A DNA stretch of 64,000 bases from Setophaga petechia. Its lineage: Eukaryota; Chordata; Aves; Passeriformes; Parulidae. The notes beneath the pieces were generated by a model. That model did no database searches and had not been told where the DNA came from. It saw only the letters and a list, made by a program, of their open reading frames with translations. The stretch covers positions 1,507,001 through 1,571,000 of the forward strand of contig JANCRA010000014.1 in assembly GCA_024362935.1 (NCBI GenBank). The letters are read 5' to 3'. This document shows, one piece after another, positions 1 to 12,700 of the stretch; position 1 is the first letter of the stretch; every line of letters starts with the position of its first letter. A program made the translations under genes and the position numbers.

Positions 1-619
1 AGAGGAGCTTCATCTGGAAGTTAAGGATGGAGGATTTTCAAGCTGCACAGTAGAGAGGAGCTGTCATCAGGAGTAGCTAAATGTGTTTTATGTCCACACG
101 TGCACACAAAAACCTCATTTCATTTCCATTCAGGTCTCTTTGTACCATTTTGGCAGCGTGAATGCTCCATAAAGGGGATGAGGATGGAATGGTGCATTTC
201 ATGAGCTCTGCCTTGTGTTTTTACAGCTCAGTGGGATAAAAGGGACTTGTCATAGATCAGAATCCTTAAGTGAAACATTATGTGCATCTCTGCAGTGGTT
301 TGGGGCAGTGTAGTCCATCAGTGCTGATCATCAGACAGCATGGGAGAAGACACCAGTGGAAGGAAAAAATGGAAAGCAGTGATTGGAGAGTAAATAAAAT
401 GGAATATAAGTGAGCACTGGGGTGAGTCTGCATGGCTGTGCTTGCAACAAGTGTGAGAGAGCTCAAGACACTGCTCTGGAGTCATTTATGTGACTGAAAT
501 GCTTTGAGTTTTGATTTCTTAGGCAGACACTGTGTTCTTGCATGCTGTTCTGATGAGCTGATGAGGTGTGGCTCCTCTGCAGTAGAATTTTAGCTCTGAC
601 CTGCTGTTTTTGTTGCCAG
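1..619 (+). other. GALNS: GALNS intron 4 (3' part)
   Basis: Non-coding sequence before the first recognisable exon, ending in a pyrimidine-rich tract and the acceptor AG at 618-619. I see no exon, repeat array or recognisable mobile element in it. Confidence 0.8.
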
Positions 620-763
620 GCACTTGGGGCACAGGCCCCAGTTCCACCCCCTGAGGCACGGCTTTGATGAGTGGTTTGGGTCCCCAAACTGCCACTTTGG
701 GCCCTACAACAGCACCGAGCGCCCCAACATCCCCGTGTACAGGGACTGGGACATGGCTGGCAG
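620..763 (+). CDS. GALNS: GALNS exon 5
   Basis: Begins with the third base of the codon for W141; the first whole codon is the active-site H142. It encodes [20 protein letters not shown] and continues through [12 protein letters not shown] and [14 protein letters not shown]. Acceptor is TTGCCAG, donor is CAG|GTAACC. The triplet N-S-T (N at human position 171) is a glycosylation sequon that I do not recall in the human protein. Confidence 0.95.
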
Positions 764-3700
764 GTAACCCCTGGGGAAGGGAAACACATGGCATTGCCTG
801 GCAAAAGATTGTGAGAATGTGTAAATATAACTGAGGTTGAAATGAAAACAAGCTTTGAGATACTTTAGTTACTGAACAGCTGGAAAACAATGGTGTGGCC
901 AGCTGAAGGTAATCCCCTTTTGATGGAACATGCAGGTAGGTCCAAGGTTCAGAGCAGACCCTGCCAGCTTGGCAGAAGGGGCCCAAAGAGGAATTTTTAG
1001 GGTTTAAAATGTAACACAGTATGGTAATGTAATGATTCTTATAGGCTGTATGTAAATGCTGTAGGATTTGTATCTTGTACTAGATTGGTTAGTGAAAATT
1101 AGAATATTCAGCATAGCAGAAGATTTATGGTATTGTAACAGGAACCTCGCTCTCTCATCCTCTGTTTTACTCTCTCATCCTTTTTCCCATGCTCTTGCCT
1201 TCTCTCTCTGTACCACTCTCTTTACTTCTCTCAGTCCTGCTCCAGCTGTGGCTGGCAGCTCCCAGCAGGGCCCTGCACCCAGGCCCTTTGCAATAAACCC
1301 CAAATTCCTGACCTGGCTGCAGAGATCTCTCATCTCTGTCCATCCCCACCATTCCACCCCCATCACTCCTACAGAACCCAGCTCCTGACCTGTCCCTGGG
1401 CTGCTCTGGGCTCTCCCTGCTGCCATGACACACCTTTAAGGATGGGTTTTAAGGATCCTTCCAAGCCAGACCATTGTGGGATCCCCTGGTTCTGTGGTTC
1501 ATCAAGGTCCCAACACCAAGACCAGCCTGGAAGTGTCATGTGGATGGTGCAGGGATGTGGAGCTGCCCTCCCAGAGCTGTTTGCTCATCCCTGGCACCCT
1601 AAAGCTTCCACTCTTGGAAGCTGCTCCCATTCTGTCCTGAAAGACCTCTTTGTTCCTTCTCTTCCTGTTTGGAATAACATTTTGTGTGTTTGCATAGCTC
1701 CCTTCCCTGCTCCCAGTCTGCAGTCTGGGCCCTTCTTGTCCATTCATTTTTCACTCTGCTGTTATTCCCCTGAGCACTTGCCCAGGCCCTTCTCTGCTTT
1801 ACTGCTGGCTGAGGATCCCTCTAAAATAATGTTTCCAAAGCAGCCCAGGTTCTGCTTCCAGCATTTCTCTGTCTCACTGAAAATTGTTGTGTACTTCTGA
1901 AATTTTATTCACTTTTCAACCAGCTCTTTATGAATCACCAGGAGATTTTAAAGCATTTTGCCCCCTTCAGCAAAAGGCCAGTCCCTCAGGTTTGTCCAAA
2001 ACTTGAAGTCATTAATTTGCATCAAGCTCTGTCACCACTTTCTCCCATAAGAACAATTATGCTGACATATTTCTAATATCTGAAGAGTAACTGTGACTTG
2101 TTTGTCACCTCCTTACACAGGGGAAAAATCCATAAAAGGGGAAAAAATCCTATTTCTGGTGTTTATTCCTTAGGATTGATTTTTTTCCCCCTCTCTGATT
2201 CCTTTTATCTTAAGATACTATGAAGACTTCAAAATTGATCTGAAGACAGGTGAAGCCAACTTGACTCAGCTCTACCTGCAGGTACTATTTTAGTGCTGGC
2301 TTCTAAGCCAAGGTGACTTTCTGCTTTTTTTATTTTTTGGAGAAATTTTGATGGCAGAGGATAAATTCCTTTTTATTGTTGTTTACAGGAAGCTCTGGAT
2401 TTTATTAGCAAGCAGCAGGCCAGCCAGCAGCCATTCTTTTTATACTGGGCAATTGATGCTACCCATGCTCCTGTTTATGCCTCCAAACAGTTCCTGGGCA
2501 CGAGTCAGAGAGGGCTGTAAGTTCTGCTTTTTGGGGTTGTTTTAATTAACAATGCAGCTGCAGCAGCCAACCTGAGCAGTGGCTGGTAGATCCAAGGTAT
2601 GGATCACTCCTCAAGTGTGTGTGTGTGCTGAAATGCATTATTTGCTTGAATTGTTGTTTGATAATTTGGCTTTAAGCTGAAGTGAAGCTCACATGAGCCC
2701 AGGGGGAGGAGGGAGGCTCTAAGCTCCTGTGCCAGTTGTGTGAGGAGTGAAATGCTGTCTGTGGCACAGATGAATTTTTAGGAGGCTTTTGTATGATCAG
2801 TGCCTCTTTTAAAAGCCTATAAATGGGACCAGCAAATAGAAAACACTCCTAACAATGCAGTTTGGAGGAGGCAAAGAGCTCTGTAGACACTGGGAGTGTT
2901 GCTTCAAAGAGTTTCTAACCGTAAGGAAAGCCATGTTATTACCTCCCAGTCTGTGGCACGGTGGGTTTGCCTCTTTTTGTGAATTTTCTGGCTGAATTCC
3001 TCTGTCCAAGAGTGGCTCACAGCTGAGCAAACCCTGACCCTCAGTACCCAAGGGGAGCTGCTCTCTGCAGGCCAGAGACACAAAGGTTTGCAGTGGCAGC
3101 AGAAAACCTGATGCATGAGAAGGATTTCTGCAGCACAGCTACAAATTCAATCCACTGAACATTGTGCTGACCCTGGTTTTGCTGCTCTGAGTGTTTTGCA
3201 TCTCCTTTTGCCTCAGGTATGGGGATGCTGTGAGGGAGATTGATGACAGCGTTGGGAAAATCCTGAAGCACCTGCAGCAGCTGGGCATCAGTGAGAACAC
3301 CTTTGTGTTCTTCACCTCTGACAACGGGGCTGCTCTCATTTCAGCTCCCAAGCAAGGTGAGGCTCAGCTGAACTAACCTGGCCTTGGCAAATCAAGGCTT
3401 AAATCTCTCTCTCTGAGGAGAAAAAAGCCCTGTGTGTGGAGTCTGTGCTGTGAGGTAGGAGAAGCCTCAAAAGACAGAGTGTTTGTGTTTGGAGTAATTT
3501 ATGTGCAGTGCTTCTGGTCACTGTTGGAGGAGGTGTCCTTGGCCAAATGGAATTTTTCCTGCCCCAGTGTTGCTGTTACCTGTGTGTATTTGCACTGTCA
3601 GGGAGGGAATATTCTGTAATTTATTGGGAACCAGGCTCAGTAACTTAGCAGGGTGTTTACTCTCCATCTGCCAAATGCATATTTCAGCCTTCTGAGCAAT

Positions 3701-6700
3701 TAGAGAGACTTCAAGAGTCCTCATTCTTTAGCTCTCATGAAAAATATCAAGAAGAGAAACGAGTTTTGTTAGCTAACAAATTTTCTTGTGTTTCAGTGCT
3801 GGTTTCTCTGAAACAAATCACTGCAAATTGATTTTTAGAACCTGCTCTCTTGTCTTTGGAGCCAGGCTTGTCTTGTGGTTGTTGAACCACAGAGCAGGGA
3901 GTAACCTGAGTTCTGATTTCATCTCAGCCACTGGCTTTGACTTTGTGTGACCTGGAATCAGTTATGAGACCTCCCTGATTGTTCCTTGGCCAGCTGAGCT
4001 CCAGGGCTGGGTTAAAATTCCAGATATTCCTGCAAAGCCCTGGCCATCTCTGAGTGACCATTCAGGGAATGCAGGATTATTTTTCCCTCTCTTACACCTT
4101 CATCTAATATTGTTTTGGTACTATAAAATTTAAAATCATTGTGAAAAAATGCTATTTCTGCCTGAAAGTGTCAGATTTCCTTTGGTTACAGACAGCAGTT
4201 AACACCCTTAGAGGAAAGAACACCAATGAGGTATTTCCTGTTTGTTTGGGGTTTGTTTTCATTTGGTTGTTCATAGCAAGGTGTGTTTAACTGTCACTTT
4301 CTCCCTGTGCTGAAAAAACACTCCTAAAATTTCATCACAAATGGATATTGAAAAAAAACCCCACAAACACAACACAACAAACAAGGAAATAATGACAAAA
4401 AACCCAACTCTGACCATGTCCTTTGGAGAAGCATCCATGCAGAAATGAGAATTCATTTCAGACCAGCCTGGGTGACAGTGTCCTTTGAAATGCTGGCGTT
4501 TTGTGGGGTTTAAGGCTGTTTTTCTGTCCCTAGGAGGAAGCAATGGGCCTTTCCTGTGTGGCAAAGAAACCACCTTCGAGGGTGGCATGAGGGAGCCGGC
4601 CATCGCCTGGTGGCCCGGCCACATCCCTGCAGGAGGGGTGAGTCTGGGGCACTGCCCAGCAGCCTGGGGGGCTGCAGGGATGGAGGGCTCCTTGCTGGGC
4701 TCAGGGGGCTTTGCTTCACACTTTTACCATGCCCCAAGTCGGGGTGTTGGTGTGAATAGGGAGCTGCTGCTGCTGCCCCACACAGCTGTGCCATTTTAAT
4801 GCAAGTTTGCATTGAAATTTGTGCTCAGTTTTGCTGTGAGCATCCAGGCTCTGCTCTTGTCTTCCTGCTGTTTTTAACCCTTTATTCTTTTGGACCTCAA
4901 TATTTCTCATGTGTTTGAACAAACTGGAGTATAAAGAGCAGGAATTTGTTCCCCATTCCCCATTCCCCATGCCCTGAGGTACTGAGAGGTTTGACCCTCA
5001 CATTTCTCACTTTGTTGCTTGATCAAAGTCCCACTCAGGGAGGTTCAGACAGCACAGGATTGCTCTGTGCTGCCTGTACACAAATGCAGATATGATCACT
5101 TCAGAATAACCCCCCAGTGGCCCTGCCAGCCCCCCTTGTCCCAGCTCTCATTACAGAAGGATGCAATCAGTCCTGCTGCAGGATCCCAGGGACAGCACAG
5201 CCCCCTCCCCCTGGTGAGCATCTCTGAGCCCTGCAGAAAGTGATCCTTCATTAGCTGGGCACCGTGCTCCAGCCTGCAAACTGGTCATAAATAAAACATT
5301 TGTGGAGGTTGCATTCCATTGGGGTGGTTTAATTGAGGCTGGCTAATGATAATTTATCATTTACATTTAGGAGGGACCATGAGGCAGCTCAGGTCTGCAG
5401 CTGAGGGCAGGAGGGTGGTTTGGTTTCATTATTTTTCGAGAGTTCACCAAACCTACCAAGGATGGTTTATTATTTTTCTAATTTGAAATGAAAACAGTCG
5501 TTTTGTTTAAATTTAAACATTTCCATAAAGCCTTTGCAAGCCAAGTACAACAGCCCTGGGCTAGCAAGGGAGAACATGAAACTGCAGCTGAGTGTTTTGT
5601 TTGCTGGGTCCAAACTAAATAATGTGCTAAAAGTAAACATGCATTATAAATGGGGACAAGAAAATGCCCAAATTTAAAAATTCTTTCCATTGTAGTAACT
5701 CTGAGGATAATTAAGAACAGGAGGAGAGAGAAATCCTTGTGCCTGCTTCTTTTCTGCCTGGCTGGGACCCCTCTCCCAGGTAGTTTTTGGGAGCTGCTGC
5801 TTGAATTCCTGGGAAGAGGCAGAGCTGTGTGTGCAGGGTGGGCTGGGCAGCTGAGCTGTGCCTGCAGCTCCCAGATTTTGGGATGCACCCAAAATCTCTC
5901 CTCCACCATGCCAGTGTCAGCCTTAAGCACGTGCTCAGCTTCAAATCCTCCTTATCTGCTGCTCAGGAACTGTGATAGAAACTCACCTGTGTTTTCTGCT
6001 TGTGTTCTTGCCTTCGAGGCTCCAGCACTGCTCCCTCAGCAGCCCTGACCACAGGTGAGAGATTTGTGTCCACCACTGCATTTTTGGCTTTTTTTTTTTC
6101 CTGTACCTTGCTGTAGCTTCACCATCCTCTGGAGGAGATTTAACTGCTCAGCCCCAGTGCACTCCAGGTAGCTGTGAAATGTGGGAAAGCTGCTTCAAAG
6201 TCTCTCATTGCTCCTGCTTGATAAGAGTTGAAGGAAGTTGAAGGTTTGGGAGTTCTGAACTTCAGCACAAAGCTGAAAGGTCAAGTCCCTCCTGTGCTGG
6301 GTTTGCTGCCAGGGCAGTGGTTTGAGGAGCAAGGGAAGGGCCAGGAGCTGTTTCAGGTGGAACAACTGCAGCCAGGAAAGGAGAGTTTGTGTCTCTGGCC
6401 AGTGCAATCCAGTTACTGTGTGGAAAGCTCTGTCTGCTGATGGGAGTGCTCCAGGGAGACCTCACTGCAGCCTTGCAGTGCCTTGGGAATGGAGGGAAAG
6501 GGACTTTTATATGGGCAGATAGTGCCAGGACAGGGGGGAATGGCTCCCACTGCCAGAGGGCAGGGTTAGGTGGGATAATGGGAAGGAACTCCTCTCTGTG
6601 TGGGTGGGCAGGCCCTGGCACAGGTGCCCAGAGCAGCTGTGGCTGCCCCTGGATCCCTGGCAGTGCCCAAGGCCAGGCTGGACAGAGCTTGGGGCACCCT

Positions 6701-9700
6701 GGGACAGTGGAAGGTGTCCCTGCCATGGCAGGGGTGGGATGGGATGGGCTTTAAGGTCCTTCCAACCCAAACCATTCCATGATTCCACCTGGCAGTTTGT
6801 TAATGATTTTATTGATCCATAAGGCTGGGGGGTTTTGTTTTTATTAAAGGGCACATTCCTTTAATAAAAATACAGGAGCACCAGGGTCTCAACACAAGGA
6901 GTGAGGGACAGGGGGGGAGCACCTGCCAGGCTCTCCGTGGAGCTGGGGATAATTGGTGCAGTTGGCTGCTTTGCAGGTTTTTGGAGGGGAAAGATGCCTC
7001 AGGAGTGTGTGTTGCTCTTGGCATCAACACTCAGTGAGTTCTGCTCCCCACCAGGAATATTTATTCCCACACAAACAGCCTGGCTGCACTTCCCTCCTCG
7101 GCTCCGTTTTCCAGGTGAATTCACAACAAATCAGCGTTTCAACATTCCCCACATCACATCTGCCTTCTGGAAGGATCCAGCTGGAAAAAAAAAAAATCAT
7201 ATTCTATTGGTATTTGAATCCTCCTCCTCTCTCCCCTCGCCCTCCTCCCCTTCCTCTCTCGTGCCTGCTTCCTGAAGGAGAAAAGAACATATCAACCCAA
7301 AGACAGCATTGCAACCTTTTCTTCCCTATCTCCCATGGGGCGCAAATTGAAATTGAATTAGACAGGGATATCAGGTCTGCTCGCTGTGATAACTGTAAAA
7401 GGATTTTATTTAAAAACACCCTGACATTTGTTCACCCAGTTTCAAATATTTAGCTTTCCTCCTTTCCATTCCTGGCGGGGGCGACTTTATTAATTGTCGC
7501 CTTTGATTCAGAGTTAAAGCTTGAAAGCACTGATAACAGCACTGGGGACTATTTCTTCCAGCGCCGTGGCCCACAGCAAAAGGATTTCATTTTCTTAAAG
7601 ACGTTGTGTGGATACTGAGAGTTTATTAAAAAGAAGGGAGGGGAAGGAGGGGGGAAAAAAATCCGTCCTTACGTGCGTAATACCGGCTGTTCCTCACTGA
7701 TACAGCAATATCTGATCTCCCTCCGTTTATATATTATTTATTTTCTCTGGGCTGTTGCCCTCTCTGGATTTTTCTTTTTCTTTTCTTGAAAAAAAAATGA
7801 AATAAATAAAAGGGAAGGCGACTAGAATGAAAGAGCCCTGTTGACAGGAGAAAAATGGTAATTTTTTTATTTTTTCTCTGAAAATACTTCAAAGTTTTAT
7901 ATAAACATTAACCTTTTTTTTTTTTTTCTTTTTTCCTTCTTCAATGTGGTGCTGCAGAGCACAGATAAATCCAAGTAGCTGTGGCATGGGCATTTAATTT
8001 CCTTAAGAAGTTTTCTCTGCTTCACGGCAAAAATGTTGTCTGAGAGCAGAAACGTAATTGGATGATTAAAGAGAGTCATCTACATCTGGTGCTGGTTAAT
8101 AAGGGCCAGGACAAGGGGAGCGTGGTGGCCCCCCAGGAGTGTCCCCACGCTCTGGATAAATGAGGTGACATTAAAGGCACGAGCCCGGGGTCAGCAATTG
8201 CCTCTTATCAAAAGATTGAGGCGCTGGGACGGAGCCACAACAGGAAAAGTGATTTTTGGATTAGATGGAGAAATTGTGAGAGCTCTGATTACAAAAGGGC
8301 TCAGCCAGGGGCTGGGTGGGGGAGCAGGAGGGGTTGGAGCTGCTCCTTGTGCAGCTCTGCAGGTGGGAGTGAGCCCAGGGAGGAACCCCTGGAGATGGGA
8401 GCTGCTCATGGGCCCAGCTTCAGCCCTGGGACAGGGCTCAGAGGGACCCTGGCCATGTCCTGGTGCAGGGACAGGGCTCAGAGGGACCCTGGTTGTGTCC
8501 TTGTGCAGGGACAGGGCGCAGAGGGACCCTGGTTGTGTCCTTGTGCAGGGACAGGGCGCAGAGGGACCCTGGTTGTGTCCTTGTGCAGGGACAGGGCTCA
8601 GAGGGACCTCAGCCATGTCCTCATACAGGGACAGGGCTCAGAGGGGTCCTGGCCATGTCCTGGTGCAGGGACAGGGCTCAGAGGGACCCTGGCCATGTCC
8701 TCATGGCAGGACAGGGCTCAGAGGGACCTCAGCCGTGTCCTCACACAGGGACAAGGCTCAGAGGGACACTGACCATGTCCCCAGAGAGTTCCATGGTCCC
8801 AGGGGGTTCCACCTGGACATGAGGCAGAGCTTTCCTCTGGAGTTCCCTCAGGGGACATCCCAGAGCTGCCTGGGCGCCCTCCTGTGCCCTGTGCTCTGGG
8901 ATGGCCCTGCTGTTGCTGGGAAGTGGGACTGGGTGATTAAAATCATTTTAAGGAGAGGAAAAGGCTGCACTAAAATAAAGAATAAATGTTCTCCAAACCA
9001 CATCCAAGCTGGCCTTGAGCACTTCCAGAGCTGGGGCAGCCACAGCTTGTTTGGGAATCGTGTCCCTTTGTGCCTGTCCCCAAGGCCAGGCTGAGCAGGG
9101 CCTTTCCCAGGCTGTGGCCATGGATCAATCATGGATCAGTCCTGAACTGAGGGCCCTGTTGGTCATGGGCAGCTGGTCCAGCTGCTTTCCCAAGGATTTC
9201 CACAGCCAGGTTCCCTCTTGTGCTTCAAGCTCTGCACTTTGTTTCCTCCCAAGGAATTGTGGCAGGATTCTTGCATGCAGCTTTAATAAGATGTGTTCCT
9301 GCCAACACCTCCTGATGAATGAAAGCCATTAAAAATTGAAATGACTGTAATCAAGTAATGTGATATTGTAATGTTAAACTTGTAATTAGGCCCCTGCATG
9401 TTGCTTTCTCCAGTTCTTTTTTTTTTAATTTCTTAATTCTTCCTTTGTGTTCACTTTGTTCAGCCCAGCCTCTTAATACAAGGTTTAGTATCCCTCTTTT
9501 CCCCTTTATTTTTGAGCCAGCATCTCATAAAAATTCATTTATCATGTCATCATGTGTTGCATTTAAATAATTTGTGTCAGCTTAGGGGCTGGGGGTCTGT
9601 TTGTGAGTAGAATCAGAGGTAAAAGGTCTTTGATAGTCCCAACATCATTCTGTTGGGATTGGATTTGGATTTTAGTCAGAAAGTGCTTTGGTGCTCACAG

Positions 9701-12700
9701 CTGTGGGGTTGTATCCAATGGTTTCTTGTTTCCCAACAAGTGCTGTGGCTGAAAATGCTCTTTTCCTGTCACATCTTGTGCTGGTGCATCCTGGTGCTCC
9801 TGATGTGGCAGCATCTGCTTTAAGTGAGTGTGTCACTGACTAATTAAACACCCTGCAACAACTCCCACAATCGAGGGGGAGCAAAGGCTCACAAAGAATC
9901 AGGCAGAACAGACTTTGTAGGGTTTTTAAATATAAATAATTAAGAGCATAGAGATGACTATGGCTTCCAAGTAAGGAAAAAGGGGGGAAAAAATCCTTGC
10001 ACATCTCCATTGAAGCCAAACCCAGATGTTTTTCTCCCTTATTAAAATATGGACTAAAAATACCACAACTTTACAGTTCTTGAATTGTTGGAAATGGTTT
10101 GCAGATGAAGTCATCAGACTCTTTTTGTTATTATCCATCTCTCCCTGTGCTTTCTGGGAACTCTCTCAGGGTATTCTGGACTCCAGAGATGACCTGGAGA
10201 AGGGAACAAATCAAGGACTTTTTTTTCCCTTGGTGTAAGTGCTGATTTTTCAATCCACAAATGAGCTGGGATTTGCTAAATTAAGTTGAGCCCTGTGACA
10301 GCACAGTCCTGGAAAAGGGAGACACAGGAGTGAGGAGAGGAAAATGGAAAAAAAAAGAATAAAAAATGCAAATTCTCCCTGGAAGTGGAGAAATGGGGAT
10401 TGTTTCCTTTGCTTTATTGTTTTCAGAGCAGTTCACTGGTGGCTGCAGCAGTGTAAAGGGAGAGGTTTTCAGGGAGCTTTGGGGGAACCTGTTTCCACGT
10501 AGATTTTCCTGAGGGGCTCTTTGCAAACGTGTTGCTGTTGGTTTTTGGTTGCAGGTCAGCCATCAGCTGGGCAGTGTGATGGATCTGTTCAGCACCAGCC
10601 TGTCCCTGGCGGGTCTGCAGCCTCCCAGTGACAGACAGATTGATGGCATCGACCTTTTACCTGTCATCCTGCAGGGCCAGCTAATTGACAGGTCAGTGAT
10701 TATCCCAGCCCTGCTCCTGCCTGAAGGGATGCCACATTTGGGGCTGGGTTTTTAGAGTGTTTAATGGGAGCTGAGTGCAGGCAGCAGCAGAGCTTCCCCT
10801 GAGCTCCTGCTCCGCTGGAACAGGCTGAGGTGGGAATTCCTGACATGTGGCATGTTGCCATACACTGGAGTCTGGGGACAGATGAGAATGTCACAGGGTT
10901 AGCAGGGATCCCTGAAACAACATATGGCAGGAGGGGAGATAAAAGCCTGAGAACTGGAGCCTGGCTGGGGGACAATCCATTATTTATCACTGCAAAAGCT
11001 GCCCAGAGTGTGCTGGGTCCTTGTCCTGCTGCAGAGCTGGGAGGGGAAGGCTGTGCTGTTACAGAGGGCCTGGAAACACCAGGAAAATCCTCTTCCCAAG
11101 GTCCTGGAGTGCTTCTGCAGGGGTAGATTTGGGTGAAAGACCTGGAGTCTCTATGTGCTGTCAGCTCTTGGGCACAGGCACCAAGATGTGACAGCAAATC
11201 CTGCCAAGAAATATTTTATTGGAAGTGTCAGAGGTCAGGAGAGGTCTTGGAGTTGGGGTTTTGGTGAGGAGTTTGGCAGCCTGGGAAATCTCACTACAAT
11301 CATATCCTTTGGGAGAGGGCAAGGAAATTTATGCATGAAAATCATTTTTGGGGCTCTTTTCCTTCTTGGATGAGAGTCTTTGTGCTGTGAAATTCCTTTT
11401 GTGCCTCAAGCAAGGAGCACACCTGAGTATTACAGGAGCCTTGCAGGTTCCTCAAACACAGCCTGGCCCATCTTCTGGAAGTTTGAAAAGTTTCTTTGTT
11501 GTTTTAAAAGGGAATTTCAGTGCAGCCACCAACCCCTTGTTTGTGTTACAATAACAGTCACTCAAAGCACGTTGTGGCTTTTTTTTTCCTTCTTTTTTAT
11601 TCCCTTTTTTTTTCCCTAGACATGACCAGGACAAAGTCTTCACAGCCCCCCAAAAACTTTCCAGGAAATGCAGTTTTTGTGTTCTTTTAAGCTTAAAAAG
11701 GAAAAAGTGAATGGGGAAAAGAAATTATTTATATCAGAATACTGAGTACAAGATGGAATCCTCCTTCAGAATAGAAAATGTATTTTTTTACCAGGAAAAG
11801 CCTAAAACCTGCAGTCAGGAGGGCACATAATGACTGATCAAATATTGGCTGTTGATGGCAAGGAAAAGAGGACTGGAGTGCTGTGTGGAATATTTTTGTG
11901 AAATTTTGATGATGGCACTGGTTTAGATCAGGTGCTGCACATTGGCAGGTTTCTCTTGCTGCCTTTATTTCACTTCCAGGTGTGTTAAGGATGCAGGAAT
12001 GGGATTTTCTGGGAGCAGCTTCCCCTTCTTCCTGGGGGAAGTTGTTTCCCCTTTGTTCCTGGTGACAAAGTTGTTTCCCCTTTTGTTCCTGGTGACAAAG
12101 TTGTTTCCCCTTTTGTTCCTGGTGACAAAGTTGTTTCCCCTTTGTTCCTGGTGACAAAGTTGTTTCCCCTTTGTTCCTCTTGATGACAAAGGAGGGAGGC
12201 TCATTGTTACTGAGGCTAAAAGAGCTCTGAGGCCACTCCTATCATTCACACAGGATATTTAAATTTCACCTTGCATTTATGGACAGGTTTTTGCAGGTGG
12301 CATCACCAGAGTGAGTAATTTTTGGAATAGCATCTGAGAAGGAAAAATCGAGGTTCCCCCCGACAATGACAAACAGCTTCACCCTCGTGTCCAGTCAGCA
12401 GCCCAAAAGAGCTGGACAGAGGAGCTGCACCAAAAAATCAACCCCCTCTCCTGCAGATAGTCCCTTCCAGTAAAATTTTGTGCTGTTCCCTCAAAAAAAC
12501 CAGAAATGTTTTGTTGGGAAAAGCAGCAGGAATGTTGCTGGGATGCCCAGGGAGCAGCACAGATGCAGCGAGTGCGATGCATTTCCTGGATGAATTATTA
12601 ATGAGGGAAACCTCTGGGAGCAAGTGCAGCTTTAGCAGCGTGTTTACATGCTGCAAAGTGAGGTTTGGGGGGAAAAATGGAGAGGAATTAAAACCACAGC

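Larger units (their letters stand above)
4638..10554 (+). other. GALNS: GALNS intron 9
   Basis: About 5.9 kb. It holds a CR1 copy at 6530-6787, an unusually non-repetitive AT-rich block at about 7290-8330, a 40-bp minisatellite at 8428-8800 and an inverted CR1 fragment at 9001-9110. Frames of up to 309 codons over the minisatellite are products of the repeat. Confidence 0.8.

Noticed and set aside
8165..9094. Long open frame (309 codons) with [13 protein letters not shown] repeats
   Set aside because: It is the 40-bp minisatellite read through three frames. It has no splice partners, no domain, and similar frames occur on the same strand in shifted registers.
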